Positions 11,142-21,050 of a stretch of DNA of 64,000 nucleotides are shown one piece after another. Position 1 is the first letter of the stretch. Each line of letters starts with the position of its first letter. The notes beneath the pieces were generated by a model, which searched no databases, was not told the origin of the DNA, and saw nothing but the letters and a program-made list of their open reading frames with translations. A program made the position numbers and the translations under genes. This DNA comes from Bovifimicola ammoniilytica (GTDB taxonomy: Bacteria; Bacillota; Clostridia; Lachnospirales; Lachnospiraceae). The stretch spans positions 1-64,000 of the forward strand of contig NZ_JAOQJN010000010.1 of NCBI RefSeq assembly GCF_025567085.1, given 5' to 3'.

Positions 11142-12254
11142 TTAATTATTAATTACATTGAAATTTACAGGAAGTACAAGATAGATATAAGACTCATCAT
11201 CATTCTTAATAAAGCATGGTGCTTTGGCATTAAGAAGATAAATTGTAATCTCTTCATCATCAATTACTCTTAGTGCATCAATAAGGAATTTAGGATTAAA
11301 GCCAATCATAATATCCTTACCCTCTTTTGTAATTGTAATATTCTCATTCATTGAACCCATTACGGAATTAATCTTAAGTTCAAGTTCTCCGTCCTGAATT
11401 GTAATAATAATTGGTTTCTTGTCACCCTCCTTGATAAGAAGTGTGGCTCTGTCGATACAATCAAGAAACTCTTTTTTATTAATATTAATCTTTGTCTCAT
11501 AATCTGATGAAAGCATCTGATTAATCTTAAAATATTCTCCCTCAATTAATCTTGAAACAACTACTGTATTATCAAATTCAAATACAATGTGATTCATTGT
11601 AAAGAATATTCTGACCTCGTCATCATTACCGCCATTTAAAATCTTACAAATCTCTGTAAGTGTCTTACCAGGTACAATCGCACTGATTGTATCAAAGGAA
11701 TCTTTAAGTTCTACTTTACGAATGGAAATTCTGTGTCCATCTAATGATACAACCTTAAGTTCGTTACCATTAACTTCGAAAAGCTCACCTGTCATAATCT
11801 TGTTATTATCATTATCAGCTATTGAGAAAATAGTCTGTCTTATTATTTCTTTTAATGTAAACTGTGAAAGATATATAAATTTATCTTTTTCAATCATTGG
11901 TAAATAAGAGAAATCTTCTCCTGACTTACCTGCAATATTGAATTTGGCTTTCTCACATGTTATAAGCATCTGATAATTATTGTCTGTAGAGATAGTAATT
12001 TCACTATCAGGAAGTTTTCTAACTATTTCAGAAAAAATCTTAGCATCAATTGCTATCTTACCTTTTTCGATTATCTCACCTTCAACAAGAGTCTCAATTC
12101 CTAATTCCATATCATTAGCTGTAAATTTAATCTCATTAGTAGATGCATCAATTAATATACATTCAAGAATAGACATTGTAGTTTTAGATGGAACTGCTTT
12201 TAAAACTATATTAACTGCATTTGTCAAATTAGATTTTTTAAAAACCAACTTCAT
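11142..12254 (-). CDS. dnaN: DNA polymerase III beta sliding clamp
   Basis: A 370-residue clamp that encircles DNA and tethers the replicative polymerase. I start it at ATG 12254 (MKLVFKKSNLTNAVN), where AAGGAG lies 7 bp upstream. The open frame continues 58 codons upstream without a family match. Three repeated clamp domains are recognisable, ending near the expected hydrophobic-cleft residues in APCFIKND and YLVLPV. It follows dnaA by 275 bp in the same direction. That gap is AT-rich, with a candidate -35 TTGACA at 12438-12433 and a poor -10. Confidence 0.97.
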   Translation of the reverse strand: MKLVFKKSNLTNAVNIVLKAVPSKTTMSILECILIDASTNEIKFTANDMELGIETLVEGEIIEKGKIAIDAKIFSEIVRKLPDSEITISTDNNYQMLITCEKAKFNIAGKSGEDFSYLPMIEKDKFIYLSQFTLKEIIRQTIFSIADNDNNKIMTGELFEVNGNELKVVSLDGHRISIRKVELKDSFDTISAIVPGKTLTEICKILNGGNDDEVRIFFTMNHIVFEFDNTVVVSRLIEGEYFKINQMLSSDYETKININKKEFLDCIDRATLLIKEGDKKPIIITIQDGELELKINSVMGSMNENITITKEGKDIMIGFNPKFLIDALRVIDDEEITIYLLNAKAPCFIKNDDESYIYLVLPVNFNVINN

Positions 12255-12529
12255 TGTGAATATCTCCTTCCGGGCTTTATGCCCATATATATATATATAA
12301 TTAAATTTAGTAGTATTAGTAATAGGGGCTGTGGAAATGTTTAAAAGTGCCTCAATCCCTTTAAATAAGCTATTTTCGAAGTCTGAAAAATGTGTTAGCA
12401 GTATGTTAATCACACTTGTATAAGTCATATTTTGTCAACATAGGCAATTTTGTGAAAAAGGATTAAAAAATTTAATCAACATCAAATTCACATGGTTATG
12501 AACCTCACAAAGCCATTAATGTGAATAAA

Positions 12530-13900
12530 TTAGTTAGGCATCAACTTCTTCTTAAGGACCTCAACTGTATTCTTAATCTGGTCATTAGTATTAATATCAG
12601 CCGCAATCCTATCATATCCATGGATTACGGTTGTATGATCACGTTTACCGAGAAGTGCACCAATAGCTGACAGAGATTCATCAGTTAAAGTACGGCAGAG
12701 ATACATAGCTATCTGTCTTGGAATAACTATATTCTGACTCTTCTTCTTAGAAGCTAAATCAGTCTGTGATATATTAAAATGTTCAGCCACCATCTGTATA
12801 ATTAATGGACATGTTATCTCATTAACAGTATTAGGAGAGATGGAATCTTTAAGAACTTCTTTAGCTAATTCTATATCCATCTTAAGTGGTGAAATCTTAG
12901 AATAAGCTACTACCTTAGTAAGAGCTCCCTCAAGTTCTCGGATATTGGATATAATATTAGTAGCTATATATTGAAGTATCTCATTGTCAATATCATATCC
13001 CTCAAGTTCAGCTTTCTTCTGTAAAATAGCCATTCTTGTCTCATATTCAGGGGAAGATATATCTACTGAAAGTCCCCATTCAAAACGTGAACGTAATCTT
13101 TCTTCTAATGTAGTCATCTCTTTAGGAGGCTTATCAGAAGAAATAACTATCTGCTTCTTAGCTTCATATAAAGTATTAAATGTATGGAAGAATTCTTCCT
13201 GACATCTTTCTTTACCTATAATAAATTGTATATCATCAATAAGTAAAACATCTATATTTCGGTATTTATTACGGAATTCCATAGTTGCATTCTGGTTTTC
13301 ATTACGAATTACATTAATAAGTTCATTTGTAAATGCTTCACTTGTAACATAGAGGACTTTGGCATTGGCATTATGTTCTAATATATAATGAGCTATAGAG
13401 TGCATAAGATGAGTTTTACCAAGTCCAACACCTCCATATAAGAAGAGAGGGTTACATATTTCACCAGGTGCTTCGGCTACTTTAAGTGCATAAGCCTGGG
13501 CAAAGTTATTACTTCCACCTACGACGAATGTATCAAAAGTATATCTTGGATTAAGGTTTGCTTCAGCTATTCTGGCTTTAAGGTTTGCGTCGGATGCTGA
13601 ATCGTGGCTTTCTAACTTACTGTCTACTGAATAATTGTCCAAATCATCAGGAGAAATGAATACTATTTCATATTCTTCCCCAAGAAATTCAGCTATTGTT
13701 ACCTTAAAATATTTATAGAAACGCTTATTAATGTAGTTAACGCCAAGGCTTTCTTCAACAACAATAGTAATTACCTTATCCTTTACTGAATGTACCTTGA
13801 GTGGTTTAAGCCATGTATCAAAGGAAACATCAGCAATATCGTATTCATATTTAATATAATCTAATATTTCGTTCCATTTACTTTGTAAAATCTCTAACAT
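12530..13900 (-). CDS. dnaA: chromosomal replication initiator DnaA
   Basis: A 456-residue AAA+ initiator. Domain I is at the N terminus (MLEILQSKWNEILDYI). Walker A is GGVGLGKTH, Walker B is IDVLLIDDIQF and sensor II contains IRELEGAL. The domain IV DnaA signature, GKRDHTTVIHGYDRI, recognises TTATCCACA boxes. It reads away from oriC (13901-14665) and opens the dnaA-dnaN-recF-gyrB-gyrA block. Start ATG 13900 gives the conserved N terminus. The SD (AAAGG) is rather distant, so translation initiation may be weak. Confidence 0.98.
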   Translation of the reverse strand: MLEILQSKWNEILDYIKYEYDIADVSFDTWLKPLKVHSVKDKVITIVVEESLGVNYINKRFYKYFKVTIAEFLGEEYEIVFISPDDLDNYSVDSKLESHDSASDANLKARIAEANLNPRYTFDTFVVGGSNNFAQAYALKVAEAPGEICNPLFLYGGVGLGKTHLMHSIAHYILEHNANAKVLYVTSEAFTNELINVIRNENQNATMEFRNKYRNIDVLLIDDIQFIIGKERCQEEFFHTFNTLYEAKKQIVISSDKPPKEMTTLEERLRSRFEWGLSVDISSPEYETRMAILQKKAELEGYDIDNEILQYIATNIISNIRELEGALTKVVAYSKISPLKMDIELAKEVLKDSISPNTVNEITCPLIIQMVAEHFNISQTDLASKKKSQNIVIPRQIAMYLCRTLTDESLSAIGALLGKRDHTTVIHGYDRIAADINTNDQIKNTVEVLKKKLMPN

Positions 13901-14417
13901 AAATCAAAACCATGCCTTTCTAAGCTATAAATTCGGCTTTTTCTATTCTGTATGAAAGTTGCTGGATTGTCAGATTATATATGATAGAAAACAATCCTTT
14001 TAAACTTTAAAAAAACTGTATTGTTGAAAAAAGCGCAAAGTTACAGATATATTTATTTTATAACATAATTGACAAATTTTCAATCAAAATAATAAGATTA
14101 ATATTATGTATTGTTTATTAAAAACATTATATATAGAAGAAAGAAAAAAATAGTTAAATTAACAAAATTGTGGATAAAGTTGTGGATAAAGTGGAAAACT
14201 TTTTAAATAAAAGATAAAATAACCCTAAAATAGTGGTTTTTTATGAGGTTGATAATGTTATATGAAAAAATATTGAAGATGTTAATAATTAATGTTAAGA
14301 TATTAGAAAATTAGTTTACAATAATATTCTTGTTAATAATGTATATTTTGTAATACACATTATTAAGAGGGACGAGATATCCCTAAAATAAAAGAGATTT
14401 TTTAAAAATATGAACGG

Positions 14418-14449
14418 TTATCCACAAGTTATCCACAATTTGTGGATAA
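14418..14449. promoter_or_regulatory. cluster of three DnaA boxes
   Basis: Two direct TTATCCACA boxes spaced 11 bp start-to-start, followed by one inverted copy (TGTGGATAA). All three match the consensus perfectly. A second pair of minus-oriented boxes at 14169-14189 is spaced 12 bp start-to-start. Confidence 0.9.
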
Positions 14450-14536
14450 AATTATGTAAATTATTTCATAAGTTATGTAAAGTGGACAACTTTTTATAAA
14501 TTAACTTTTATTAGGGATAAATCATTGAAAAAATGC

Positions 14537-14565
14537 TTGACTTATAAGGCTTCATACCATATAAT
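14537..14565 (+). promoter_or_regulatory. promoter of rpmH/rnpA
   Basis: TTGACT (14537-14542) and TATAAT (14560-14565) are separated by 17 bp, close to the sigma-A consensus, about 100 bp upstream of rpmH. Confidence 0.8.
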
Positions 14566-14665
14566 TGTAACGATATTTTCCAATTTGATGTTTTAAGCAT
14601 TAACTTTTGAGTCTTATCACCAGGTTAATGCATTGAACTATATATGAAGAGGAGGTGCATGTGAA

Positions 14666-14800
14666 ATGAAGATGACATTCCAGCCTAAGAAGAGATCAAG
14701 ATCTAAAGTTCATGGTTTCAGAAAGAGAATGAGTACTGCAAGCGGAAGAAAAGTTTTAGCAGCAAGAAGATTAAAAGGAAGAAAGAAATTATCAGCTTAA
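14666..14800 (+). CDS. rpmH: 50S ribosomal protein L34
   Basis: A 44-residue highly basic protein beginning MKMTFQPKKRSRSKVHGFR and ending in RLKGRKKLSA, the hallmark of L34, a component of the large ribosomal subunit. GAGGAGGTG lies 9 bp upstream of the ATG. It is the first gene of the conserved rpmH-rnpA-yidD-yidC-jag cluster flanking oriC. A strong hairpin follows the stop, so L34 is probably made in excess over the downstream genes. Confidence 0.98.
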   Translation: MKMTFQPKKRSRSKVHGFRKRMSTASGRKVLAARRLKGRKKLSA

Positions 14801-14804
14801 GATT

Positions 14805-14836
14805 AAGACCGCAGTTATGTGGTCTTTTCTTCTTTA
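14805..14836 (+). terminator. terminator/attenuator after rpmH
   Basis: AAGACCGCA-GTTA-TGTGGTCTT forms a 9-bp stem (one G-T pair) followed by TTCTTCTTT. Located between rpmH and rnpA, it probably reduces read-through into rnpA. Confidence 0.8.
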
Positions 14837-14875
14837 ATAAAGAAAAGTAGTATTACTTTTTATATGGTGGTTTAA

Positions 14876-15223
14876 GTGAAAAGATTTAATTCGATTAAGA
14901 AAAATGAAGAATTCAGATACATTTATAATAATGGTAAGTCATATGCTAACAAAAATCTTGTTATGTATGTAATAAGAACAGAAAATAATAAAAACAGAAT
15001 TGGAATATCGGTTAGTAAGAAAGTTGGCAACAGTGTTGTACGACATCATCTGACAAGACTTATCAGGGAAAGCTTCAGATTGAATGAAGAAAAGTTCCAA
15101 TATAATGTAGATATTGTAGTAGTAGTAAGAGTTCAGGCAAAAGATGCCGAATACAAAGAAATACTTAGTTCGTTTCTGCATTTATGCAGATTACACAGAT
15201 TATTAAAAGAAGAGATGGTGTAA
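14876..15223 (+). CDS. rnpA: ribonuclease P protein component
   Basis: A 115-residue basic protein subunit of RNase P, which helps the catalytic RNA remove 5' leaders from pre-tRNAs. The start is a GTG preceded by GGTGG. The family signature appears as NRIGISVSKKVGNSVVRHHLTRLIRESFR (about residues 38-66), with the RNR-like motif represented by RHHLTRLIRE. Length is normal. Confidence 0.95.
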   Translation: MKRFNSIKKNEEFRYIYNNGKSYANKNLVMYVIRTENNKNRIGISVSKKVGNSVVRHHLTRLIRESFRLNEEKFQYNVDIVVVVRVQAKDAEYKEILSSFLHLCRLHRLLKEEMV

Positions 15224-15225
15224 CT

Positions 15226-15480
15226 TTGAAGGTAGTTAGCGATATTTTTAGAGCAATATCAAAATTATTAAAGAAATTTCTGATTTGTGGAATAAAGTTT
15301 TATAGAAAGTATTTGTCACCACTTAAGAGACATACTCATTGCAGGTTTATTCCAACATGCTCACAATATGCGTTGGAAGCAATTGAAAAATATGGACCCT
15401 TTAAAGGTACGTTTTTGGCTTTAAAAAGAATATTAAGATGCAATCCGTTTTCAAAGGGTGGTTGTGATCCTGTCCCATAA
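15226..15480 (+). CDS. yidD: membrane protein insertion efficiency factor YidD
   Basis: An 84-residue protein with the YidD core: GIKFYRKYLSPL, then CRFIPTCSQYALEAI and a C-terminal RCNPFSKGGCDPVP. YidD assists YidC-dependent membrane insertion. The best start is TTG 15226, 2 bp after the rnpA stop. An upstream in-frame ATG at 15184 lies inside rnpA and adds 14 residues unlike the family. The gene is 12 bp upstream of yidC. Confidence 0.93.
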   Translation: MKVVSDIFRAISKLLKKFLICGIKFYRKYLSPLKRHTHCRFIPTCSQYALEAIEKYGPFKGTFLALKRILRCNPFSKGGCDPVP

Positions 15481-15492
15481 AGGAGGAGAAAA

Positions 15493-16881
15493 TTGTTTAA
15501 TTTTATTTTAACCCAGAATAGTGCGCCTATTATTGGCTGGTGTGCTAAGTTGCTAGGTAAAGTAATGGAAGGGATATATGTATTATTTAGCAAAGGTCTG
15601 AATATTGAGAATATCGGTTTATGTATTATCATGTTCACATTAATTGTTAAATTATTAATGATTCCTTTAACAGTAAAGCAACAGAAGTTCTCAAAATTAT
15701 CTACTTTAATGAATCCTGAACTTCAGGAGATTCAGAAGAAGTATAAAGGTAAACGTGACAACGAATCAATGATTAAGATGAATGAGGAAACTCAGGCTGT
15801 ATATGAGAAATACGGTACATCTCCAACAGGTAGTTGTCTGCAGTTATTAATCCAGATGCCAATTATGTTCTCATTGTATTACATTATTAGCAGTATTCCA
15901 GGATATGTTCCACAGATTTATAATTACTATGTGCCTGTAAGTAAGGCAATCGTAGCTGATTATGATTATTTTAATTATATGGACAAGGCATATGATAAAT
16001 ATGTTGTTGGTAAAGATGGAAAAGATGAATATAAATATATAGATGATATGCTTGATTCATTTACTTCTGTTAAAGAGAAGAAAGTTGTAGATGTTTTAGC
16101 TAAATATAAGACATCACAATGGGATGATTTAGAAGATTCATATGCTAATGTTGACAGTTTTGTAAATGAATTATCAGTAATTAAAGATGATCAGTGGGAA
16201 GAATTTATAGCTGATGCTGATAAGAGCGAAAAAGAAGATTTAGAAAAATTTGTTGAAGCAGTTAAGAATAAAGACGTTTCAGAATATATTGACTCAAGCG
16301 AATCAGAAGTTATTAAATCAAGTGAAAAGAAAGTAATGAAGATTAATGAGTTTGGACCAATTAACTTAAGCCAGTCTCCAAACACAATGATGGGTATTGC
16401 AATACTTATCCCTATCTTATCATTCTTAACACAGTGGTTAAGCGTAAAGATTTCAATGAGTGCCAATAAAGAGCAGATGGCAGAGAATCCAATGGGTAAT
16501 TCAATGAAAGTAATGAATGTAATGTTACCTTTAATGTCAACATTCATCGCATTTACGGTTCCTGCAGGTCTTGGTCTGTATTGGGTATGTACAGGTATAT
16601 TCCAGATAATTATTCAGATTTGCATAAATGCATATTTTAAGAAAGTAGACGTTCAGGATATTATTAAAGCTAATGTAGAGAAGGCAAATAAGAAGAAAGA
16701 GAAAAAAGGAATAGACGTTAATAAAGTAGCATCAGCAGCTACTACAAGTACAAAGTCAATTAAGAGCAAAGCTAACGTAAATACTAAGAAAGTTAACAGT
16801 CAGGACGTAAAATATAAACCAGGAAGTATGGCTGCAAAAGCAAATATGGTTAAAAATTACGAAGACAAAAACAGAAAGTAG
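15493..16881 (+). CDS. yidC: membrane protein insertase YidC
   Basis: A 462-residue YidC/Oxa1/Alb3 insertase starting at TTG 15493 behind a strong AGGAGGAG. The conserved core is recognisable: a first core TM at IGLCIIMFTLIVKLLMIPLT, then QQKFSKLSTLMNPELQEIQKKY and GSCLQLLIQMPIMFSLYY. Two C-terminal TM segments lie around residues 295-385. Between the TM near residue 135 and the next near 300 is a charged insertion of about 150 residues, much larger than in Bacillus SpoIIIJ. A basic, low-complexity tail ends the protein and could contact ribosomes. Confidence 0.94.
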   Translation: MFNFILTQNSAPIIGWCAKLLGKVMEGIYVLFSKGLNIENIGLCIIMFTLIVKLLMIPLTVKQQKFSKLSTLMNPELQEIQKKYKGKRDNESMIKMNEETQAVYEKYGTSPTGSCLQLLIQMPIMFSLYYIISSIPGYVPQIYNYYVPVSKAIVADYDYFNYMDKAYDKYVVGKDGKDEYKYIDDMLDSFTSVKEKKVVDVLAKYKTSQWDDLEDSYANVDSFVNELSVIKDDQWEEFIADADKSEKEDLEKFVEAVKNKDVSEYIDSSESEVIKSSEKKVMKINEFGPINLSQSPNTMMGIAILIPILSFLTQWLSVKISMSANKEQMAENPMGNSMKVMNVMLPLMSTFIAFTVPAGLGLYWVCTGIFQIIIQICINAYFKKVDVQDIIKANVEKANKKKEKKGIDVNKVASAATTSTKSIKSKANVNTKKVNSQDVKYKPGSMAAKANMVKNYEDKNRK

Positions 16882-16890
16882 GGAAAGGTT

Positions 16891-17514
16891 ATGGAGTTCA
16901 AGGAATTTACAGGTAAAACTGTTGATGATGCACTTACATCAGCAACAATAGAATTAGAAACTACAAGTGATAATTTAGAATACGAAGTAATAGAAGCTGG
17001 CAGCAATGGTATTCTTGGTATTGGTAAGAAACCTGCTAAGATTAAGGCAAGAAAGAAAGTTACTATAGAAGATGCTGCGAGAGAATTTCTTGAAAAAGTA
17101 TTCAAAGCAATGAATCTTATTGTAAACATTGATATAAATTTTTCAGAAGAAGATAAGACAATGGACATTAATCTTTCAGGAGAAGAAATGGGATTGCTCA
17201 TAGGTAAAAGAGGTCAGACAATCGACTCTATACAGTATCTTGTAAGTCTTGTAGTTAATAAAGAAAGCAAGGAATACTTAAGAGTAAAGGTTGATACTGA
17301 AAATTACCGCGAGAGAAGAAAAGCAACTCTTGAAGAATTAGCTAAGAATATTGCATACAAGGTTAAGAGAACAAAGAGAGCTGTTTCTTTAGAGCCAATG
17401 AATCCTTATGAGAGAAGAATTATTCATTCTGCACTTCAGAACGATAAATATGTAACAACAAAGAGTGAAGGTGAAGAACCTTACAGACATATTATTGTAT
17501 TACTTAAGAAATAG
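16891..17514 (+). CDS. jag: RNA-binding protein Jag/KhpB
   Basis: A 207-residue protein with three family modules in order: the Jag_N domain (MEFKEFTGKTVDDALTSA), a KH domain with GKRGQTIDSIQYLVSL (about residues 110-125) and a C-terminal R3H domain around MNPYERRIIHSAL. KhpB homologues bind RNA with KhpA and affect division and cell-wall synthesis. It starts 10 bp after yidC and shares its transcript. Confidence 0.96.
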   Translation: MEFKEFTGKTVDDALTSATIELETTSDNLEYEVIEAGSNGILGIGKKPAKIKARKKVTIEDAAREFLEKVFKAMNLIVNIDINFSEEDKTMDINLSGEEMGLLIGKRGQTIDSIQYLVSLVVNKESKEYLRVKVDTENYRERRKATLEELAKNIAYKVKRTKRAVSLEPMNPYERRIIHSALQNDKYVTTKSEGEEPYRHIIVLLKK

Positions 17515-17582
17515 TAATATAATAGAGTTAGTGTTGTAATATGACATTAACATCATATAGAAGAAATACATTTATTATGATG

Positions 17583-17614
17583 AACCCGATATGAACTTAC
17601 ATTCTTATCGGGTT
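17583..17614 (+). terminator. hairpin after jag
   Basis: AACCCGATA and TATCGGGTT form a 9-bp stem around a 14-base loop between jag and mnmE. The downstream run (TATCTACC) is poor in T, so it may only be a weak terminator. Confidence 0.45.
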
Positions 17615-17656
17615 TATCTACCTTGAAAAAATATACCAGAAAGGTATGGTTAATAT

Positions 17657-19036
17657 ATGTTTAAGAACGAAACTATAGCTGCTATTTCAACAGCAATGAG
17701 TAATTCAGGCATTGGAATAGTAAGAGTAAGCGGCGAAGATGCCATAAGTATAGTAAAGAAAATATTTGTTCCTTATAGATCAGGTAAAGATATAGAAAAA
17801 GTATCTTCTCATACTGTTCATTATGGAAATATAGTTGAAAATGGACGAATAATAGATGAAGTTCTTGTAATAATTATGAAAGCACCTAACACATATACAA
17901 GGGAAAATGTAGTAGAGATAGACTGTCATGGCGGTGTATTAATTACTAAAAAAATATTTGAATTATTATTAAGAAATGGTGCAAGATGCAGTGAACCAGG
18001 TGAGTTCACTAAGAGAGCATTTTTAAATGGAAGAATAGATTTATCACAGGCAGAAGCTGTAATGGACGTAATTAATGCTAAGAATAATATGGCATTAAAT
18101 GCTTCAATTTCACAGTTAAAAGGTAACATCAGTAACGTCATAAAGGATATAAGATCAAAAATTATTTATCACATTGCATTTATAGAGGCAGCATTAGATG
18201 ACCCTGAGCATATGAGCATAGACGATTACGGTGAAGAATTGAAAATAGATGTAGAGAAGATTATCTCTACTTTAGATAAATTATTAAGCACATCAGATAA
18301 TGGTAAGATAATTTCTGAGGGTATTAAAACAGTAATTTTAGGTAAACCAAATGCAGGAAAATCATCTTTAATGAATACTTTATTAGGTGAAGACAGAGCA
18401 ATAGTTACTGAAATTGCGGGTACAACAAGAGATACTTTAGAAGAAACAATGAGCTTATCAGAATTACACTTAAATATTATAGATACGGCAGGAATAAGAG
18501 AGACAGAAGATGTCGTAGAGAAGATTGGTGTAGAGCGTTCAAAGAAGATAGCAGCCGATGCAGACTTAATTATATATGTGGTAGATGCATCTGTTCCTAT
18601 GGACGATAATGATAAAGAGATAATCAGGCTTATTTCCGATAAAAAATCGATTGTTTTATTGAATAAAACTGATTTAGAGTGTATAGTAACAAGTGAAGAT
18701 ATTAAGAAGATTATTGATACAGAACCAATAGAAATATCTGCTAAAGATAATATTGGAATAGATAAACTTGAAAATAGAATTAAAGAGATGTTCTATGATG
18801 GAATGATTTCATTTAATGATGAAATCTATATAACTAATCTAAGACATAAAGAGGCATTAACAGAAGCAATTGAAAGTCTTAAGATGGTTAATGAAAGTAT
18901 AGATAACGGAATGCCGGAAGATTTTTATTCTATTGATTTGATGAATTCATATGAAGTGCTGGGTAATATTATAGGTGAATCGGTATCCGATGACCTTGTA
19001 AATGAGATTTTCAGCAAGTTTTGTATGGGTAAATAA
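17657..19036 (+). CDS. mnmE: tRNA uridine-5-carboxymethylaminomethyl modification GTPase MnmE
   Basis: A 459-residue GTPase that with MnmG modifies the wobble uridine of several tRNAs. The N-terminal folate-binding domain starts MFKNETIAAISTAMSNSGIGIVRVSG. The G domain shows GKPNAGKSS (G1), AGTTRDTLEE (G2), DTAGIRETED (G3) and LNKTD (G4). The C terminus FCMGK carries the catalytic cysteine (usual form FCIGK). The partner mnmG follows 20 bp downstream. Confidence 0.97.
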   Translation: MFKNETIAAISTAMSNSGIGIVRVSGEDAISIVKKIFVPYRSGKDIEKVSSHTVHYGNIVENGRIIDEVLVIIMKAPNTYTRENVVEIDCHGGVLITKKIFELLLRNGARCSEPGEFTKRAFLNGRIDLSQAEAVMDVINAKNNMALNASISQLKGNISNVIKDIRSKIIYHIAFIEAALDDPEHMSIDDYGEELKIDVEKIISTLDKLLSTSDNGKIISEGIKTVILGKPNAGKSSLMNTLLGEDRAIVTEIAGTTRDTLEETMSLSELHLNIIDTAGIRETEDVVEKIGVERSKKIAADADLIIYVVDASVPMDDNDKEIIRLISDKKSIVLLNKTDLECIVTSEDIKKIIDTEPIEISAKDNIGIDKLENRIKEMFYDGMISFNDEIYITNLRHKEALTEAIESLKMVNESIDNGMPEDFYSIDLMNSYEVLGNIIGESVSDDLVNEIFSKFCMGK

Positions 19037-19056
19037 ATGAAAGGTCGTAAAGAACA

Positions 19057-20994
19057 ATGTCAAATGTGTGTGAAGAATATGATATAGTCGTAGTAGGTGC
19101 AGGTCATGCAGGTTGTGAGGCATCGCTTGCCTGTGCAAGAATGGGACTTAATACAATAATGTTTACAGTAAGCGTAGATAGTATAGCTTTAATGCCATGT
19201 AATCCTAATATAGGTGGAAGTTCTAAAGGACATCTTGTACGTGAGATAGATGCATTAGGCGGAGAAATGGGTAAAAATATTGATAAAACATTTATCCAGT
19301 CGAAGATGTTAAATGTGTCTAAAGGTCCGGCAGTACATTCATTAAGAGCGCAGGCTGATAAACATAACTATACACATGAGATGAGAAAAACCTTAGAAAA
19401 TACGGATAATCTTACTATAAGACAGGCTGAAGTTACAGAACTTATAGTAGAAGACGGCGTAATAAAAGGTGTTAAGACATTTTCAGGGGCAACATATTAT
19501 GCTAAGGCAGTTGTTCTATGTACAGGAACATATTTAAAAGCAAGATGTATATATGGAGATGTGAGCAATCCAACAGGACCAAACGGATTACAGCCTGCTA
19601 ATCATTTGACAGATTCACTAAAGGCAAATGGAATAGAGATGTTCAGATTCAAGACAGGAACACCTGCAAGAGCTGATAAACGTTCAATAGATTTCTCTAA
19701 AATGGAAGAGCAGTTCGGAGATAAAAGAGTTGTCCCATTCTCATTTTCGACGGACCCTGAATCAGTACAGAAAGAACAGGTGTCATGCTGGCTTACTTAT
19801 ACTAATGAGGAGACACATAAGATTATCAGAGATAATTTGGACCGTTCACCATTATTTTCAGGAATGATTGAGGGAACAGGACCAAGATATTGCCCATCCA
19901 TAGAAGATAAGGTAGTTAAATTTGCTGACAAAGACAGACACCAGGTATTTATAGAGCCAGAAGGATTATATACAAATGAAATGTATCTTGGTGGAATGTC
20001 AAGTTCGCTTCCTGAGGACGTACAGTATGCAATGTATAGAACAGTAAAAGGTCTGGAAAATGTTAAAATAGTAAGAAATGCATATGCAATTGAATATGAT
20101 TGTATTAATCCTATGCAGTTAAAACCTACATTGGAATTCAAGAAGATAAAGGGTCTGTTTAGCGGTGGACAGTTTAATGGAAGTTCAGGATATGAAGAAG
20201 CTGCAGCACAGGGTATACTTGCAGGTATTAATGCAGGACTGTCAGTAAAAGGAGAAGAACAGGTAATATTAGACCGTTCACAGGCATATTTAGGAGTCTT
20301 AGTCGATGACCTCGTTACTAAGGAGAATCACGAACCATACAGAATGATGACTTCAAGAGCAGAATATAGATTATTATTAAGACAGGATAATGCTGATTTA
20401 AGATTATCTGAAATCGGTCACAGAGTAGGTCTCGTAAGTGATGAAATGTATGAAAAGGTATGCAATAAGAAGAGACTTATTGAAGAAGAGATAGACAGAC
20501 TTAATAAAATCAATGTCGGTGCTAATCCTAAAATGCAGGAATTCTTAGAAGCACATAACAGCACACCTTTAAAGACAGGAACAACATTGGCTGAATTAAT
20601 AAAGAGACCTGAATTAGACTATGATATGTTAGCAGAATTCGATAGTGAAAGAAAAGAGCTGCCAAATGATGTAATAGAGCAGGTTAATATAAATATTAAA
20701 TATGATGGATATATTAGACGCCAGATGAAACAGGTAGAGCAGTATAAGAAGCTTGAGAATAAGAAGATAAGTGAAGAAATAGATTATGACGACGTAAAGA
20801 GTCTTAGAAACGAAGCAAGACAAAAATTAAAGTTATGTAAACCAATTTCAATTGGACAGGCTTCGCGAATATCAGGTGTAACACCAGCAGATATATCAGT
20901 TCTGTTAGTATATATTGAGCAGTTCAATTATATGAAGAATAGACAAAACAGAGAGAATAGTGAGAATAAAGAAAACAAAAACAAAGAAGATTAG
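19057..20994 (+). CDS. mnmG: tRNA uridine-5-carboxymethylaminomethyl modification enzyme MnmG
   Basis: A 645-residue FAD enzyme acting with MnmE on wobble uridines. The Rossmann motif VVGAGHAGCEAS is at residues 12-23. Family motifs PCNPNIGGSSKGHLVREIDALGG and RAEYRLLLRQDNAD are seen. The last 15 or so residues are an Asn/Glu/Lys-rich tail not typical of the family and probably disordered. Length otherwise normal. Confidence 0.97.
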   Translation: MSNVCEEYDIVVVGAGHAGCEASLACARMGLNTIMFTVSVDSIALMPCNPNIGGSSKGHLVREIDALGGEMGKNIDKTFIQSKMLNVSKGPAVHSLRAQADKHNYTHEMRKTLENTDNLTIRQAEVTELIVEDGVIKGVKTFSGATYYAKAVVLCTGTYLKARCIYGDVSNPTGPNGLQPANHLTDSLKANGIEMFRFKTGTPARADKRSIDFSKMEEQFGDKRVVPFSFSTDPESVQKEQVSCWLTYTNEETHKIIRDNLDRSPLFSGMIEGTGPRYCPSIEDKVVKFADKDRHQVFIEPEGLYTNEMYLGGMSSSLPEDVQYAMYRTVKGLENVKIVRNAYAIEYDCINPMQLKPTLEFKKIKGLFSGGQFNGSSGYEEAAAQGILAGINAGLSVKGEEQVILDRSQAYLGVLVDDLVTKENHEPYRMMTSRAEYRLLLRQDNADLRLSEIGHRVGLVSDEMYEKVCNKKRLIEEEIDRLNKINVGANPKMQEFLEAHNSTPLKTGTTLAELIKRPELDYDMLAEFDSERKELPNDVIEQVNINIKYDGYIRRQMKQVEQYKKLENKKISEEIDYDDVKSLRNEARQKLKLCKPISIGQASRISGVTPADISVLLVYIEQFNYMKNRQNRENSENKENKNKED

Positions 20995-21050
20995 TTGTTT
21001 AGTTGGAATTAATTTAATTGAAATAAGTAAAAATATGATATGGAGCAATA

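Larger units (their letters stand above)
13901..14665. other. oriC: chromosomal replication origin (oriC), dnaA-rpmH spacer
   Basis: A 765-bp gene-free, very AT-rich region between divergent dnaA and rpmH. It holds perfect DnaA boxes at 14169-14177 (-), 14181-14189 (-), 14418-14426 (+), 14429-14437 (+) and 14441-14449 (-). The 230 bp between the two clusters are strongly AT-rich and could contain the unwinding element. Two related sequences, GTGGAAAACTTTTTA and GTGGACAACTTTTTAT, follow each cluster. Gene orientation flips here, as expected at an origin. Confidence 0.92.

Noticed and set aside
12255..12428. 58-codon upstream extension of dnaN
   Set aside because: The conserved N terminus starts at ATG 12254 with a good SD; the extension has no match to the family.
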